Counted from the first letter of the stretch, positions 1-8,545 are shown. The stretch: 64,000 bases of DNA from an uncultured Lachnospiraceae bacterium (GCA_900542015.1 UQLY01000002.1:1-64000); one strand, 5' to 3'. A program made the numbers and translations. The notes: generated by a model from the sequence alone, not told the origin.

Positions 1-77
1 GGATTTATGTACCGCTGCGTTTTTGTAGAGCGAAAGCGTGTTTTCGTGATCAATACAAAAATTTGTAAATGCGACAG
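1..77. repeat. Partial copy of a dispersed long-hairpin repeat
   Basis: These bases match, as reverse complement, the left arm of the large hairpin at 43311-43486. The shared core includes the segment around GTACCGCTGCGTTTTT and GAGCGAAAGCGTGTTT, with only scattered mismatches by eye and a small indel near base 50. The rest of this copy lies outside the window. Two copies 43 kb apart in one genome suggest a dispersed intergenic palindromic element rather than a private terminator. No reading frame is associated with it. Confidence 0.75.
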
Positions 78-205
78 CCCCATGCTATTTTCCGTAGGCA
101 TTTTTACCACTTGTGCATATTGTATTTTTTGTGCGGAATATCCTTTGAAATTTTGTGCATTTTTACGATAAAATTTATTCAAAAGATGAAAGGAGAAATA
201 AATTT

Positions 206-445
206 ATGAAAAGAATTAAAGCAGCCTGTCTTGAGCAGACAATACACTTTATGCTGCGTGAGGGCTATTTAGGCGAAATGGCAAAACGGGAAGTAAAGCA
301 AGAAGTCGAAAAGTATAAGAATCAGCTTGAACGCAATAAAACGAAATACAAAATCTTGGATGAGTCAGAACAGGAAGACGGATCTGTTATCCTGAAAATC
401 AAAAAACAGTACAACGGTCATGCGATAGGCGAATATTTTGACTAA
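206..445 (+). CDS. Small conserved hypothetical protein (79 aa)
   Basis: Function unknown. The ATG at 206 is preferred over an in-frame upstream ATG because AGGAGA lies nine bases before it. The protein is highly charged, with a helical N-terminal half rich in Lys and Glu (about residues 25-50, possible short coiled coil). It ends in a strand-like motif, VILKIKKQYNG. It has no signal peptide, membrane segment or cysteine motif. I have a recollection of similar proteins of this size in Clostridia but cannot name a family. It is convergent with dapL and shares a bidirectional terminator with it. Confidence 0.7.
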   Translation: MKRIKAACLEQTIHFMLREGYLGEMAKREVKQEVEKYKNQLERNKTKYKILDESEQEDGSVILKIKKQYNGHAIGEYFD

Positions 446-532
446 AAAGCCCGAGACGAACCCGCCCCGGCTGCGGCATTTGGTATAGATCACAAATGCC
501 GCAGCCGGGGCGGTCTTGTCTCAGACTTTTTT
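444..532. terminator. Bidirectional intrinsic terminator
   Basis: A perfect 21-bp stem (462-482 pairing with 493-513) surrounds a 10-base loop. It is flanked by imperfectly complementary A-rich and T-rich tracts (AAAAAG at 444-449 and the T-run at 527-532). It lies exactly between the stop codons of the convergent 79-aa gene and dapL, so it can end transcription both ways. The stem contains GCTGCGGCATTTG, which resembles part of the long hairpin repeat near 43.3 kb. Confidence 0.85.
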
Positions 533-1745
533 ATAACGCCTTAATCCTGTCGATCGCTTCCACCGTATTCTCATAAGAGCCGAACGCAGTCAGACGGAAA
601 TAAGTCTCGCCGCTGGGACCGAAACCGGAGCCGGGCGTCCCCACCACATTTGCATTCTCAAGCAGATAATCGAAAAATTCCCAGCTTGTCATGCCCTTCG
701 GCGCTTTCAGCCAGATATAGGGCGCGTTGACGCCGCCGGAAACGGTATAGCCCGCCTCTTTTAATCCGTTTAGAATATATTTTGCATTGTTCATGTAATA
801 TGCGACCTGTTTTGCAAGCTGTTCTTTTCCGGCAGGGGAATAAACCGCTTCGCCTGCGCGCTGTACGATATAGGGCGCGCCGTTATATTTGGTGCCGTGT
901 CTTCTCGCCCAAAGGGAATGGAGCATCACATCGCCGCACTTTAAGTCCTTGGGAACGACGGTATATCCCAAACGGACGCCTGTGAACCCGGCGTTTTTGG
1001 AAAAGGAATGAAGCTCGATGGCGCAGGTTCTCGCACCGGCGCATTCATAAATGCTGTGAGGAACATCTTTCTCGGAAATATATGCTTCATAAGCCGCGTC
1101 ATAGATAATGACGGAACCGTTTTTATTGGCATAATCAACCCATTCCTGCAACTGCGCCTTGGTAATCGTAGAGCCTGTAGGATTGTTGGGGAAGCACAGA
1201 TAAATCAGATCCGGCACTTCCTTTGGCAGCTCGGGCGCAAAATCATTCTCTGCGGTACAGGGCATATAAATGACATCGCTCCAGGTCTCCGTTTTGGGAT
1301 CATAGGTGCCTGTCCTTCCCGCCATGACATTCGTATCCACATAAACCGGATAAACCGGGTCGCAGACGGCAATCTTGTTATCCGTTGCAAAGATTTCCTG
1401 AATATTGCCGGAATCGCACTTCGCGCCGTCGGATACAAAGATTTCATCGGGAGCGATCTCGCACCCTCTCGCCCTGTAATCGTTTTCCGCAATCGCATTC
1501 CTTAAAAACTCATAGCCAAGATCCGGCGCGTAGCCGTGGAAGGTTTCGGCTTGTCCCATTTCATCCACCGCGCCGTGCAGCGCGTCGATGATCGCGGGAG
1601 CCAAAGGCTGGGTCACATCCCCGATTCCTAAGCGGATAATTTTCTTGTCCGGATTCGCCTGTGCATATGCGTTTACCTTCTTACCGATCGTCGAAAATAA
1701 ATAGCTTCCCGGCAATTTTAAATAATTGTCATTGATTTTAAACAT
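531..1745 (-). CDS. dapL: LL-diaminopimelate aminotransferase
   Basis: This PLP enzyme converts tetrahydrodipicolinate with glutamate directly to LL-2,6-diaminopimelate, bypassing the succinylase and acetylase branches of lysine and meso-DAP synthesis in the cytoplasm. The 404 aa match the DapL family length. The fold type I signature is clear: NPTG near residue 189 and the PLP lysine K250 in SFSKNAGFTG. The N-terminus KINDNYLKLPGSYLF is typical of DapL. The ATG follows AAGGAGAGAG. It lies downstream of dapF, 87 bp away on the same strand, so the two enzymes act in sequence (LL-DAP to meso-DAP). Confidence 0.95.
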   Translation of the reverse strand: MFKINDNYLKLPGSYLFSTIGKKVNAYAQANPDKKIIRLGIGDVTQPLAPAIIDALHGAVDEMGQAETFHGYAPDLGYEFLRNAIAENDYRARGCEIAPDEIFVSDGAKCDSGNIQEIFATDNKIAVCDPVYPVYVDTNVMAGRTGTYDPKTETWSDVIYMPCTAENDFAPELPKEVPDLIYLCFPNNPTGSTITKAQLQEWVDYANKNGSVIIYDAAYEAYISEKDVPHSIYECAGARTCAIELHSFSKNAGFTGVRLGYTVVPKDLKCGDVMLHSLWARRHGTKYNGAPYIVQRAGEAVYSPAGKEQLAKQVAYYMNNAKYILNGLKEAGYTVSGGVNAPYIWLKAPKGMTSWEFFDYLLENANVVGTPGSGFGPSGETYFRLTAFGSYENTVEAIDRIKAL

Positions 1746-1783
1746 TTCTCTTCTCTCTCCTTAATCTAAATATCCGCCGCTTA

Positions 1784-1818
1784 CGGCACTTATGAGTTTA
1801 TAAACTTCACAAATGCCG
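1784..1818 (-). other. Imperfect hairpin between dapF and dapL
   Basis: CGGCA at 1784-1788 pairs with TGCCG at 1814-1818, and the centre is the 12-base palindrome AGTTTATAAACT (1795-1806). It has no T-run after it on the coding strand, so it is a weak terminator at best. It may act in mRNA processing or stability in the dapF-dapL intercistronic region. It contains GCCGCATTT-like sequence also seen in the terminator at 462-513. Confidence 0.45.
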
Positions 1819-1832
1819 CAAACCACGCATTT

Positions 1833-2669
1833 TTATTTCCAGGGAAATTCTCCCTCGAATACTGTAGTGGCGGGACCGGTCATATAAACGAGATTTTTCT
1901 CTCTGTCCCACTCGATTAAAATTTCGCCGCCCAATACCCTGACGGTTACGGCGTTGTCCGTCAAACCGTTCAAAATGCAGGCAACTACGGTGGCGCAGCA
2001 TCCGGTTCCGCAGGCGAGGGTTTCTCCGGTGCCTCTTTCCCAGACGCGCATATCGACGCGGCTTCTGTCCAAGACCTTCACAAACTCCGTATTGACCCTG
2101 TTGGGAAACGCCGTATGATTTTCAAAAAGAGGTCCCACGGCGGCAATATCCAGATTCGCCACGTCATCCATAAACACCACCGCATGGGGGTTGCCCATAG
2201 AGACGCAGGTCATTCTGTATTCTTTTCCTCCGACGATAATGGGTTCGTCCACGGACTGCTCCATCCTGCTGATGACCGGCACTTCCTTCGCCGTAAAGAT
2301 CGGTGCGCCCATGTTGACCCGTACCGAGGTTACCTGCCCGTCTTCCACATTCAGATCCAGATATTTGACTTTGCCGCAGCTTACGATACTGATATGGGTC
2401 CGGTCCGTAAGCCCTTTGTCGTATACATATTTAGCCACGCAGCGGATTCCGTTTCCGCACATCTCTGCGCGCGTACCGTCTGCGTTATACATTTCCATTT
2501 CAAAGTCCGCTTCCTTGGACGGATTGATAAAAATCGCGCCGTCTGAGCCAACGCCAAAGTGCCTGTCGCTGACCGCCTTTACAAAAGCGGGTTTGTCTTT
2601 GATTTCTTCCACAAAACCATTGACATATACATAATCATTTCCACACCCGTGCATTTTGGTAAATTTCAT
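1833..2669 (-). CDS. dapF: Diaminopimelate epimerase
   Basis: This cofactor-independent epimerase turns LL-DAP into meso-DAP, the cross-linking residue of peptidoglycan and precursor of lysine. The start is the ATG at 2669: it follows GGAGG by about seven bases, whereas an in-frame TTG at 2681 would overlap that site. The 278 aa are normal for DapF. The two catalytic cysteines sit in MCGNGIRC and ACGTGC, and the N-terminal MHGCGNDY motif is present. It sits between the ANTAR regulator and dapL in a same-strand cluster with glnA. Confidence 0.95.
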   Translation of the reverse strand: MKFTKMHGCGNDYVYVNGFVEEIKDKPAFVKAVSDRHFGVGSDGAIFINPSKEADFEMEMYNADGTRAEMCGNGIRCVAKYVYDKGLTDRTHISIVSCGKVKYLDLNVEDGQVTSVRVNMGAPIFTAKEVPVISRMEQSVDEPIIVGGKEYRMTCVSMGNPHAVVFMDDVANLDIAAVGPLFENHTAFPNRVNTEFVKVLDRSRVDMRVWERGTGETLACGTGCCATVVACILNGLTDNAVTVRVLGGEILIEWDREKNLVYMTGPATTVFEGEFPWK

Positions 2670-2708
2670 CTTATCCTCCAAAATTCCTCAAAATCAATCC
2701 CCGGTTTC

Positions 2709-3254
2709 CTATCTCATAACTGTTAAAACCATCTGAGCCGTTTCCACCATGCTCGTGCTGTTGTCCATACTGGTCTTTTGTATATACCTGTGCGCTTCCT
2801 CTTCCGTCATATTGTTACGGTTCATCAGCAAAAGCTTCGCGTCTTTAATCAACGCAACCTCCTCCGGATTTCTCTGCTTCGGCTTTTCCCGCCGTTTCCT
2901 GCGTTTGTAGGCAATGGAGTTGCTCATCATCTCCACCGTATTAACTAAATCGTTCATTTTAAACGGCATGGTCAGACAGACGATATCGTTGTCCTGACAC
3001 TCCATCAGAAACCTTTGGGAAGCCATCAAAAGCATTTCAAATCCTTGCGGGAGACTATCGTGTAACTCAGAATAAAGCATATCCGTCAGCTTATATCCGC
3101 ATATGACGATACCGTCATTGAGATTGTCCGCCTGCGCCAGCGCCTGTGCGCCCGACGTGCAGACCGCTGCAACGGCATAACCGCTTCTTACCAGCAGATT
3201 TTTCATATTTCGCGCATCTTCCAGCTTTGGAAGAGCAACAATAATGCTGGTCAC
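2709..3254 (-). CDS. ANTAR-domain response regulator (GlnR-type antiterminator candidate)
   Basis: 181 aa with an N-terminal receiver-like fold (about 1-120) and a C-terminal ANTAR RNA-binding region (about 130-181: EVALIKDAKLLLMNR, then MTEEEAHRYIQKTSMD). ANTAR proteins bind paired hairpins in nascent RNA and prevent termination. An ANTAR protein encoded beside glnA (GlnR of Clostridium saccharobutylicum) is known as a nitrogen-related antiterminator, so a role in glutamine synthetase control is plausible. The start is GTG, seven bases after AGGAGG. The receiver part is divergent: I do not see a convincing phospho-acceptor aspartate, so it may be a pseudo-receiver. It lies 61 bp downstream of glnA. 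Confidence 0.85.
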   Translation of the reverse strand: MTSIIVALPKLEDARNMKNLLVRSGYAVAAVCTSGAQALAQADNLNDGIVICGYKLTDMLYSELHDSLPQGFEMLLMASQRFLMECQDNDIVCLTMPFKMNDLVNTVEMMSNSIAYKRRKRREKPKQRNPEEVALIKDAKLLLMNRNNMTEEEAHRYIQKTSMDNSTSMVETAQMVLTVMR

Positions 3255-3315
3255 ACATCCACCTCCTATCTGTGCCTGTATATAGCATAGTCCGCCTTAT
3301 ACTTTTGCAGCAGGA

Positions 3316-4647
3316 TCAGTATCTGTATAAATATTTCCCTACTTCCCATTCGGTTACCTGAGCCTTATATTCATTCCACTCTTTTACTTTATTTTCAATG
3401 TACTTGTTATATGCGTGTTCTCCCAGAACTTCCTTCATAAACGGGTCCGCTTTTAACGCTTCAATGGCTTCAAACAGATTGTCGGGCAGCCTCTCGATGC
3501 CCGCGGCTTTCCGCTCCTCCTCCGTCAGCTCCAGCATATTGCAGTCTACGCTTTTGGGAGGTTCTATTTTGTTTTTAATGCCGTCAAGCCCTGCCATCAG
3601 CGCAACCGCAATGGCAAAATACGGATTCGCGGCAGGATCGGGGCTTCTTAACTCAATTCTCGTATCTTCGCCCCTGGTCACGGGAATCCGGATCAGATGG
3701 CTCCTGTTTCTGCTGCTCCATGCCGTATAGACGGGCGCTTCATAACCGGGCACCAGACGTTTGTAAGAGTTGACAAGGGGATTGAAAACAGCCGTCATTC
3801 CCTTGATATGCTTCATCAGCCCGCCGATAAAATAATACGCCTCTTTACTCAAGCCTTCCCCGTCTGCGTCGTCCGCAAATATGTTTTTCCCGTCCCGCAT
3901 CAGCGAGAAGTTCAGGTGCATACCCGAACCGTCGCAGCCAGCCTTGGGCTTCGGCATAAAAGTCGCATGGAGCCCGTGGCGTTTGGCAATGGTTTTAACC
4001 GCCAGCTTAAAGGTCATAATATTATCCGCCGTCGTCAGCGCGTCGTCATATCTGAAATCAATCTCGTGCTGCGCCGGAGAGCCTTCATGATGGGAAGATT
4101 CGATAATAAAGCCCATCTCCTCCAACGTCAGTACCATATCGCGCCTTGCATTTTCTCCCAGATCCACGGGACCCAGATCAAAATAACCCGCCTGCTCATG
4201 GGTAACCGTCGTCGGATTGCCGGTCTCGTCGGTATGGAACAGGAAAAATTCACATTCCGGTCCCACATTGAACACCAGCCCCATGTCTGCGGCTTCCTGT
4301 ACGGCTCTCCGCAATACGTATCTGGGATCTCCGGCAAAAGGTTTTCCGTCCGGCGTATACACGTCGCAGATCAGCCTTGCCACCTTTCCCTGCTGGGGTC
4401 TCCACGGGAACACCTCCAGGGTATCGTAGTCGGGATACAGATACATATCCGATTCCTGGTCGCGGGCAAAGCCTTCAATCGCCGCTCCGTCAAACATAAA
4501 CCTGTTGTCCAGCGCTTTTTCCAACTGACTGATGGTAACTGCAATATTTTTTAAATTGCCGAATATATCCGTAAACTGCAGCCTGATAAATTCCACATCC
4601 TGGTCTTCGCACATACGGATGACGTCTTCTCTTGTATACTTCTTCAT
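3316..4647 (-). CDS. glnA: Glutamine synthetase, type I
   Basis: ATP-dependent ligation of ammonia to glutamate, as a dodecameric cytoplasmic enzyme. The 443 aa start at ATG 4647 behind GGAGGG; a longer reading frame to 4713 would run into the promoter. Visible motifs are EGSPAQHEID (ATP and metal site), GSGMHLNFSL, NSYKRLVPGYEAP and the Arg-rich NRSHLIRIP. The NLYDLP adenylylation site of the enterobacterial beta form is absent, so it is a GSI-alpha-like enzyme, normally controlled by feedback and transcription factors. It has its own strong promoter and a hairpin in the leader. The ANTAR gene follows. Confidence 0.95.
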   Translation of the reverse strand: MKKYTREDVIRMCEDQDVEFIRLQFTDIFGNLKNIAVTISQLEKALDNRFMFDGAAIEGFARDQESDMYLYPDYDTLEVFPWRPQQGKVARLICDVYTPDGKPFAGDPRYVLRRAVQEAADMGLVFNVGPECEFFLFHTDETGNPTTVTHEQAGYFDLGPVDLGENARRDMVLTLEEMGFIIESSHHEGSPAQHEIDFRYDDALTTADNIMTFKLAVKTIAKRHGLHATFMPKPKAGCDGSGMHLNFSLMRDGKNIFADDADGEGLSKEAYYFIGGLMKHIKGMTAVFNPLVNSYKRLVPGYEAPVYTAWSSRNRSHLIRIPVTRGEDTRIELRSPDPAANPYFAIAVALMAGLDGIKNKIEPPKSVDCNMLELTEEERKAAGIERLPDNLFEAIEALKADPFMKEVLGEHAYNKYIENKVKEWNEYKAQVTEWEVGKYLYRY

Positions 4648-4670
4648 TCCAATCAATCCCTCCTGTTTGC

Positions 4671-4705
4671 AAAAGGGCATTCTTCCCCTATAGAAGAACG
4701 CCCTT
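4671..4705 (-). promoter_or_regulatory. Hairpin in the glnA leader
   Basis: In the glnA transcript a 13-bp stem (arms at 4693-4705 and 4673-4685, one G-U pair) with a 7-base loop is followed by UUUU, just before the glnA ribosome binding site. It could be an attenuator-type terminator or an RNA-stability element. The predicted transcript starts only a few bases upstream. The loop is seven bases rather than the six of classical ANTAR targets, so binding by the neighbouring ANTAR protein is only a possibility. Confidence 0.6.
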
Positions 4706-4715
4706 GTTCTCACAT

Positions 4716-4745
4716 ATCATAACAATACGGACCTGCCTTTGTCAA
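4716..4745 (-). promoter_or_regulatory. Sigma-A-type promoter of glnA
   Basis: Perfect TTGACA (4740-4745) and near-perfect TATGAT (4716-4721) with an 18-base spacer on the minus strand. It lies about 70 bases upstream of the glnA start. This is one of the best promoter matches in the window. Confidence 0.8.
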
Positions 4746-4810
4746 TCGAAAAACAATTTTCCTATGTATTCCGGCGTCTGCCGCATTGCGGTCCGTCGTT
4801 TTCCCGTCTG

Positions 4811-5104
4811 CTATCCATGCAGCCCGTTGGACTGGCGGATCATATCCTCCACCACGATATCATAAATTTCGCCAATGGAATTGCAGTACTCCAGCACCTT
4901 CCACGGTTCGTTGGTATGAAAATGAATCTTGATCAGATCCTCATCGCCGACGGCAATCAGACAGTTTCCTTCAAAATGCTCCGTGATGTAATCGGAAATT
5001 TCGTCTTCGTCCAGATCCTGATCCCTCCGGTCTATCAAAAGCTGCGTGTCATACCGATAGGCGAACTGATCCTCTTCCACATCAATACTGTTTATTTCTC
5101 CCAT
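4811..5104 (-). CDS. Stand-alone FakA/YloV C-terminal-like domain protein
   Basis: 97 aa starting at ATG 5104, eight bases after AGGAGG; an ATG two codons earlier is only two bases from that site. The segment EGNCLIAVGDEDLIKIHFHTNEPW closely resembles, from memory, the C-terminal domain of DAK2/YloV (FakA) fatty-acid kinases. Here that domain stands alone without the DhaK-like kinase part. In FakA the domain contacts the fatty-acid-binding partner FakB. Whether this peptide has such a role is unknown. It precedes the glnA promoter by 65 bp on the same strand and is divergent from the FMN-binding-like gene. Confidence 0.65.
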   Translation of the reverse strand: MGEINSIDVEEDQFAYRYDTQLLIDRRDQDLDEDEISDYITEHFEGNCLIAVGDEDLIKIHFHTNEPWKVLEYCNSIGEIYDIVVEDMIRQSNGLHG

Positions 5105-5244
5105 AGTCATATCCTCCTGATTTAAAAAATTTTGTATATTCCATACCGCTTTTGGTATTTTTTCCGCGTTCTATTTTTCCTCTTTTGTCATAATTCCCAT
5201 TCTGTTTCATAAGTTATACAAATGAACTGACAAAGGAGTTTTCC

Positions 5245-5706
5245 ATGCAAAATAAAACCAAAATCGTCGTCCTTCATATGAAAGAACTGATATATACTGC
5301 AATCTTTGCGGCTCTTGCCATTTTATTTATCATACTGCTCGTCTATATGTTCGGCAAAAAGGACAGCGGCGAAGCAATGGAAACCATGGCGCAGTCGGAA
5401 TATGTCCCCGGCGTGTACACGACCTCGCTTACCTTAAACAACAACGTCATCGATGTGGAAGTGGTCGTAGACGAAAACCATATCAATTCCGTCCGCCTTG
5501 TCAATATCAACGAAGCCGTCACTACCATGTTTCCTCTGGTAGAGCCCGCCTTCGACTCCATTGCGGGTCAGATTTACGAAGGCGTGGAGCTATCCAATAT
5601 TACCTATGACGAGGAAAGCCGCTATACCTCGCAGGCGCTGATTTCGGCAATCCAGTCGTCACTGGATAAAGCGTCAGCCGCCAAGGTGTCCCAGAATGAC
5701 CTGTAA
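5245..5706 (+). CDS. Membrane-anchored FMN-binding-like small protein
   Basis: 153 aa. One hydrophobic segment (about 18-35) anchors the protein, followed by an extracytoplasmic region. That region resembles FMN-binding domains of RnfG/NqrC type: VPGVYTTSL early, a beta-rich middle, and YTSQALISAIQSSLDKA near the end, where the threonine/serine in the TS motif is the place of covalent flavinylation in true members. Flavinylation here is not assured. AAAGGAG precedes the ATG by six bases. The last 33 bases overlap the 3' end of nadE on the other strand. Confidence 0.6.
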   Translation: MQNKTKIVVLHMKELIYTAIFAALAILFIILLVYMFGKKDSGEAMETMAQSEYVPGVYTTSLTLNNNVIDVEVVVDENHINSVRLVNINEAVTTMFPLVEPAFDSIAGQIYEGVELSNITYDEESRYTSQALISAIQSSLDKASAAKVSQNDL

Positions 5707-7611
5707 TTCCTCCAGCTCCTCCAGCCAGATATCGGCGCAGGCGTCGGAAGGCATACGCAGATCTCCTCTGGGGGATACGGCGACGCTTCCCACCTTGGGT
5801 CCGTCCGGCAGACAGGAACGTTTAAACTGCTGTGCGAAAAATCTGCGGTAAAAGGTTTCCAGCCAGTGATAAATCGTCTTTGCATCGTATGCGCCTGCAA
5901 ACGCCGACAACGAAAGCCGGAAAACCTTCATCGGCGAAAAACCGCAGCGCAGCATATAATACAGGAAAAAGTCATGCAGCTCGTAAGGTCCTACCAGATC
6001 CTCGGTTTTCTGTGAAATCTTTCCTTCCTCCGGCGGCAGAAGCTCCGGGCTGACAGGCGTATCCAGCACGTCTAACAGGATCTTTTCAAGCTGCTCATCC
6101 TGACAGGTATCCGCATAGAAACGCACCAGATGGCGCACCAGCGTCTTCGGTACGCCGGCGTTGACTCCGTACATGGACATATGGTCGCCGTTATAGGTCG
6201 CCCAGCCCAGGGCAAGCTCCGACATATCTCCCGTACCGATTACCAGTCCGCCTGTTTTATTGGCAATATCCATCAATACCTGGGTCCGTTCCCTCGCCTG
6301 TCCGTTTTCATAGGTTACGTCATGACAGGTTTCCTCCTGCCCGATGTCGCGGAAATGAATGCGGACCGCTTCCTTGATATCCACCTCGATCAATTCCGCC
6401 CCCAGTATTTCCGACAGGCGGCAGGCATTGTCATAGGTCCTGTCCGTCGTCCCGAAGCAGGGCATCGTAACCGCCTTGATCCCCTTTCTGTCAAACCCAA
6501 GCAAATCAAACGCCTTGACCGTCACAAGCAGGGCGAGCGTAGAATCCAAACCGCCTGAAATCCCCACCACCGCGGTTTTCGCATGGGTATGCGCCAACCG
6601 CTTCTTCAGACCGAACGCCTGAATAGACAGGATTTCTTCGCATCTTTCCTGCCTCTTTAGCGCGTCCTGCGGTACAAAAGGCTGCCTGTCAAAAGTCCTG
6701 GTAAGCACGGTTTCCTCCCTGACAATGGCAAAAGGAATCATCATATATTCTTTGTCGCCCACAGCCGCAAAGCTGTTCATACGCCGCCGTTCCGAACGAA
6801 GCCTGTAAATATCCAGCTCCGTATAAAGACTTTCGCAGGTAAACTTCTTTACCTCACCCAAAAGCGTTCCGTTTTCTGCAATCATATTGTGTCCGCCAAA
6901 GACCAGATCCTGGGTGCTTTCCCCCTCGCCTGCACTGACATAGATATAACCGCAGATCAGCCGCGCGCTTGTGGATTTTATCAGCATTTCCCGGTATTCG
7001 TCCTTTCCCACGACCTCGTTGGACGCGGAAAGATTGACAATGACGTTCGCCCCCGCCACGGCATGGGACGTAGACGGCGGATCGGCAACCCAGAGATCCT
7101 CGCAGATTTCACAGGCGACGCACAATCCGTCCACAGCGTCGGATGTAAACAGCAGATTGGTCCCGAAAGGAATTTCCTCTCCCTCAAAATCCATCATTAC
7201 CGGCACTCTGTTGCCCGCTGTAAAATGCCTCGCTTCATAATATTCTCCGTAAGCCGGAATATTCGCCTTGGGCACGAATCCCATGATTTCGCCGCAGTTG
7301 ATAACCGCCGCCACATTATAGAGGTGATTCTCTCTCTCTAAGGGCATCCCGACAAATACAAGGGCGTCCACGCCGTCGGTATGGTTGGCAATGATCATCA
7401 GCGCGCGTTTCGCTTCCTCTAACAAATGTTCCTGCAAAAATAAATCGCCGCAGGTATAACCGGTAATGCAAAGCTCCGGAAATACCATAATCTTTGCCTT
7501 ATTCACTTCCGCTTCGTCAATACACTCACAAATTCTTTCCGCATTATAAATGGGATCGGCAACCCTGATCTGAGGGGTCAGCGCCGCCACCCTGATAAAT
7601 CCGTTCTGCAT
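5674..7611 (-). CDS. nadE: Glutamine-dependent NAD+ synthetase
   Basis: Final step of NAD synthesis: deamido-NAD + ATP + glutamine to NAD. 645 aa, matching the long two-domain form. The N-terminal nitrilase-like glutaminase has its triad visible as E46 (FPELCITGY), K115 (FVPKANIPAY) and C170 (EICEDLW). The C-terminal synthetase carries the ATP pyrophosphatase P-loop SGGLDSTLAL. It lies 15 bp downstream of hslO on the same strand. Its tail overlaps the convergent FMN-binding-like gene by 33 bases. Confidence 0.95.
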   Translation of the reverse strand: MQNGFIRVAALTPQIRVADPIYNAERICECIDEAEVNKAKIMVFPELCITGYTCGDLFLQEHLLEEAKRALMIIANHTDGVDALVFVGMPLERENHLYNVAAVINCGEIMGFVPKANIPAYGEYYEARHFTAGNRVPVMMDFEGEEIPFGTNLLFTSDAVDGLCVACEICEDLWVADPPSTSHAVAGANVIVNLSASNEVVGKDEYREMLIKSTSARLICGYIYVSAGEGESTQDLVFGGHNMIAENGTLLGEVKKFTCESLYTELDIYRLRSERRRMNSFAAVGDKEYMMIPFAIVREETVLTRTFDRQPFVPQDALKRQERCEEILSIQAFGLKKRLAHTHAKTAVVGISGGLDSTLALLVTVKAFDLLGFDRKGIKAVTMPCFGTTDRTYDNACRLSEILGAELIEVDIKEAVRIHFRDIGQEETCHDVTYENGQARERTQVLMDIANKTGGLVIGTGDMSELALGWATYNGDHMSMYGVNAGVPKTLVRHLVRFYADTCQDEQLEKILLDVLDTPVSPELLPPEEGKISQKTEDLVGPYELHDFFLYYMLRCGFSPMKVFRLSLSAFAGAYDAKTIYHWLETFYRRFFAQQFKRSCLPDGPKVGSVAVSPRGDLRMPSDACADIWLEELEELQVILGHLGG

Positions 7612-7626
7612 CGTGTTCTCTCCTCG

Positions 7627-8508
7627 TCATCTTTTCGCTTTCGCAAGCAGCGCCTTTAACTCTTCCACCGAGAAGGTATACGCGCTGTTGCAGAAATGAC
7701 ATTTGACTTCAATTTCCCTGCCTTCTTCTATCATTTCCCGGATATCCTTTTCGCCGATGCTGATAATCGCCTTTTCTATCCGCTTTTTGTCGCAATTGCA
7801 ATAAAATTCCGTAGGGACGGTATCCGTGATCTCCACGTCCATTCCCTCCAGCAAGAGCCCCAGCATCTCTTCCGGCGTCTTTCCCTGATCCAGGATCGCC
7901 GTAACCGAGGAAACCTTCTTTAAATTGTTTTCCAACTGCACAATGGTCTCTTCTTCCGCAAAGGGCATCAGTTGAATGATAAAACCGCCCGCCTGCTTTA
8001 CCGTATTATTTTTTTCCATGAGCACGCCCAGCCCTACCGTCGAGGGGATCTGCTCGGAGGTGGCAAAATAATAGGTCAGGTCTTCGGCAATCTCGCCCGT
8101 CTGCAAAACAGTCTGCCCAACATAAGGCTCTTTTAAGCCCAGGTCCCTGATGACCGTCAGCATACCGTTTCCCACAGCGCCTCCCACGTCCAGCTTGCCC
8201 AGCGCGTTCGGCGGCAGCATCACGTCCGGTACGTCCACATACCCTTTGACCCTTGCGTAAGAATCCGCCGTCACGGTCACGCCGCGCATCGGTCCGTCCC
8301 CTTTGATCTGCAGGGTCAGAAGATCCTGCTCTCCCTTTAGCATAGTCCCCATCATGGCGCCCGCCGTCAACAGCCTTCCCAGCGCCGCCGTCGCCACAGG
8401 GCTTGTCCCGTGAGCCTTTCTCGCATGTTCCGCCAGATTCCTTGTGGTCGCCGCAAAAGCGCGGATCTGCGCGTCCTTCGCGGTGGCTCTTACAATATAA
8501 TCCTTCAT
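7627..8508 (-). CDS. hslO: Redox-regulated chaperone Hsp33
   Basis: Cytoplasmic holdase activated by oxidation. 293 aa from ATG 8508; the longer upstream frame lacks family similarity. The N-terminal core is typical, with HGTSPVATAALGRLLTAGAMM and G-rich segments around GGAVGNGML. The C-terminal zinc redox switch is intact: CxC in FYCNCDKK and CxxC in KCHFCN. A purine-rich GAGAGAG serves as ribosome binding site. It probably forms a transcription unit with the methyltransferase upstream (37 bp) and nadE downstream (15 bp). Confidence 0.93.
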   Translation of the reverse strand: MKDYIVRATAKDAQIRAFAATTRNLAEHARKAHGTSPVATAALGRLLTAGAMMGTMLKGEQDLLTLQIKGDGPMRGVTVTADSYARVKGYVDVPDVMLPPNALGKLDVGGAVGNGMLTVIRDLGLKEPYVGQTVLQTGEIAEDLTYYFATSEQIPSTVGLGVLMEKNNTVKQAGGFIIQLMPFAEEETIVQLENNLKKVSSVTAILDQGKTPEEMLGLLLEGMDVEITDTVPTEFYCNCDKKRIEKAIISIGEKDIREMIEEGREIEVKCHFCNSAYTFSVEELKALLAKAKR

Positions 8509-8545
8509 TGCCAACTCTCTCTTTTCCTTTACTCTGTCTCCGGCG

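Noticed and set aside
4671..4705. Classical paired ANTAR-binding hairpins in the glnA leader
   Set aside because: Only one hairpin fits between the promoter and the ribosome binding site, and its loop is seven bases without the standard AxxGxx six-base pattern.
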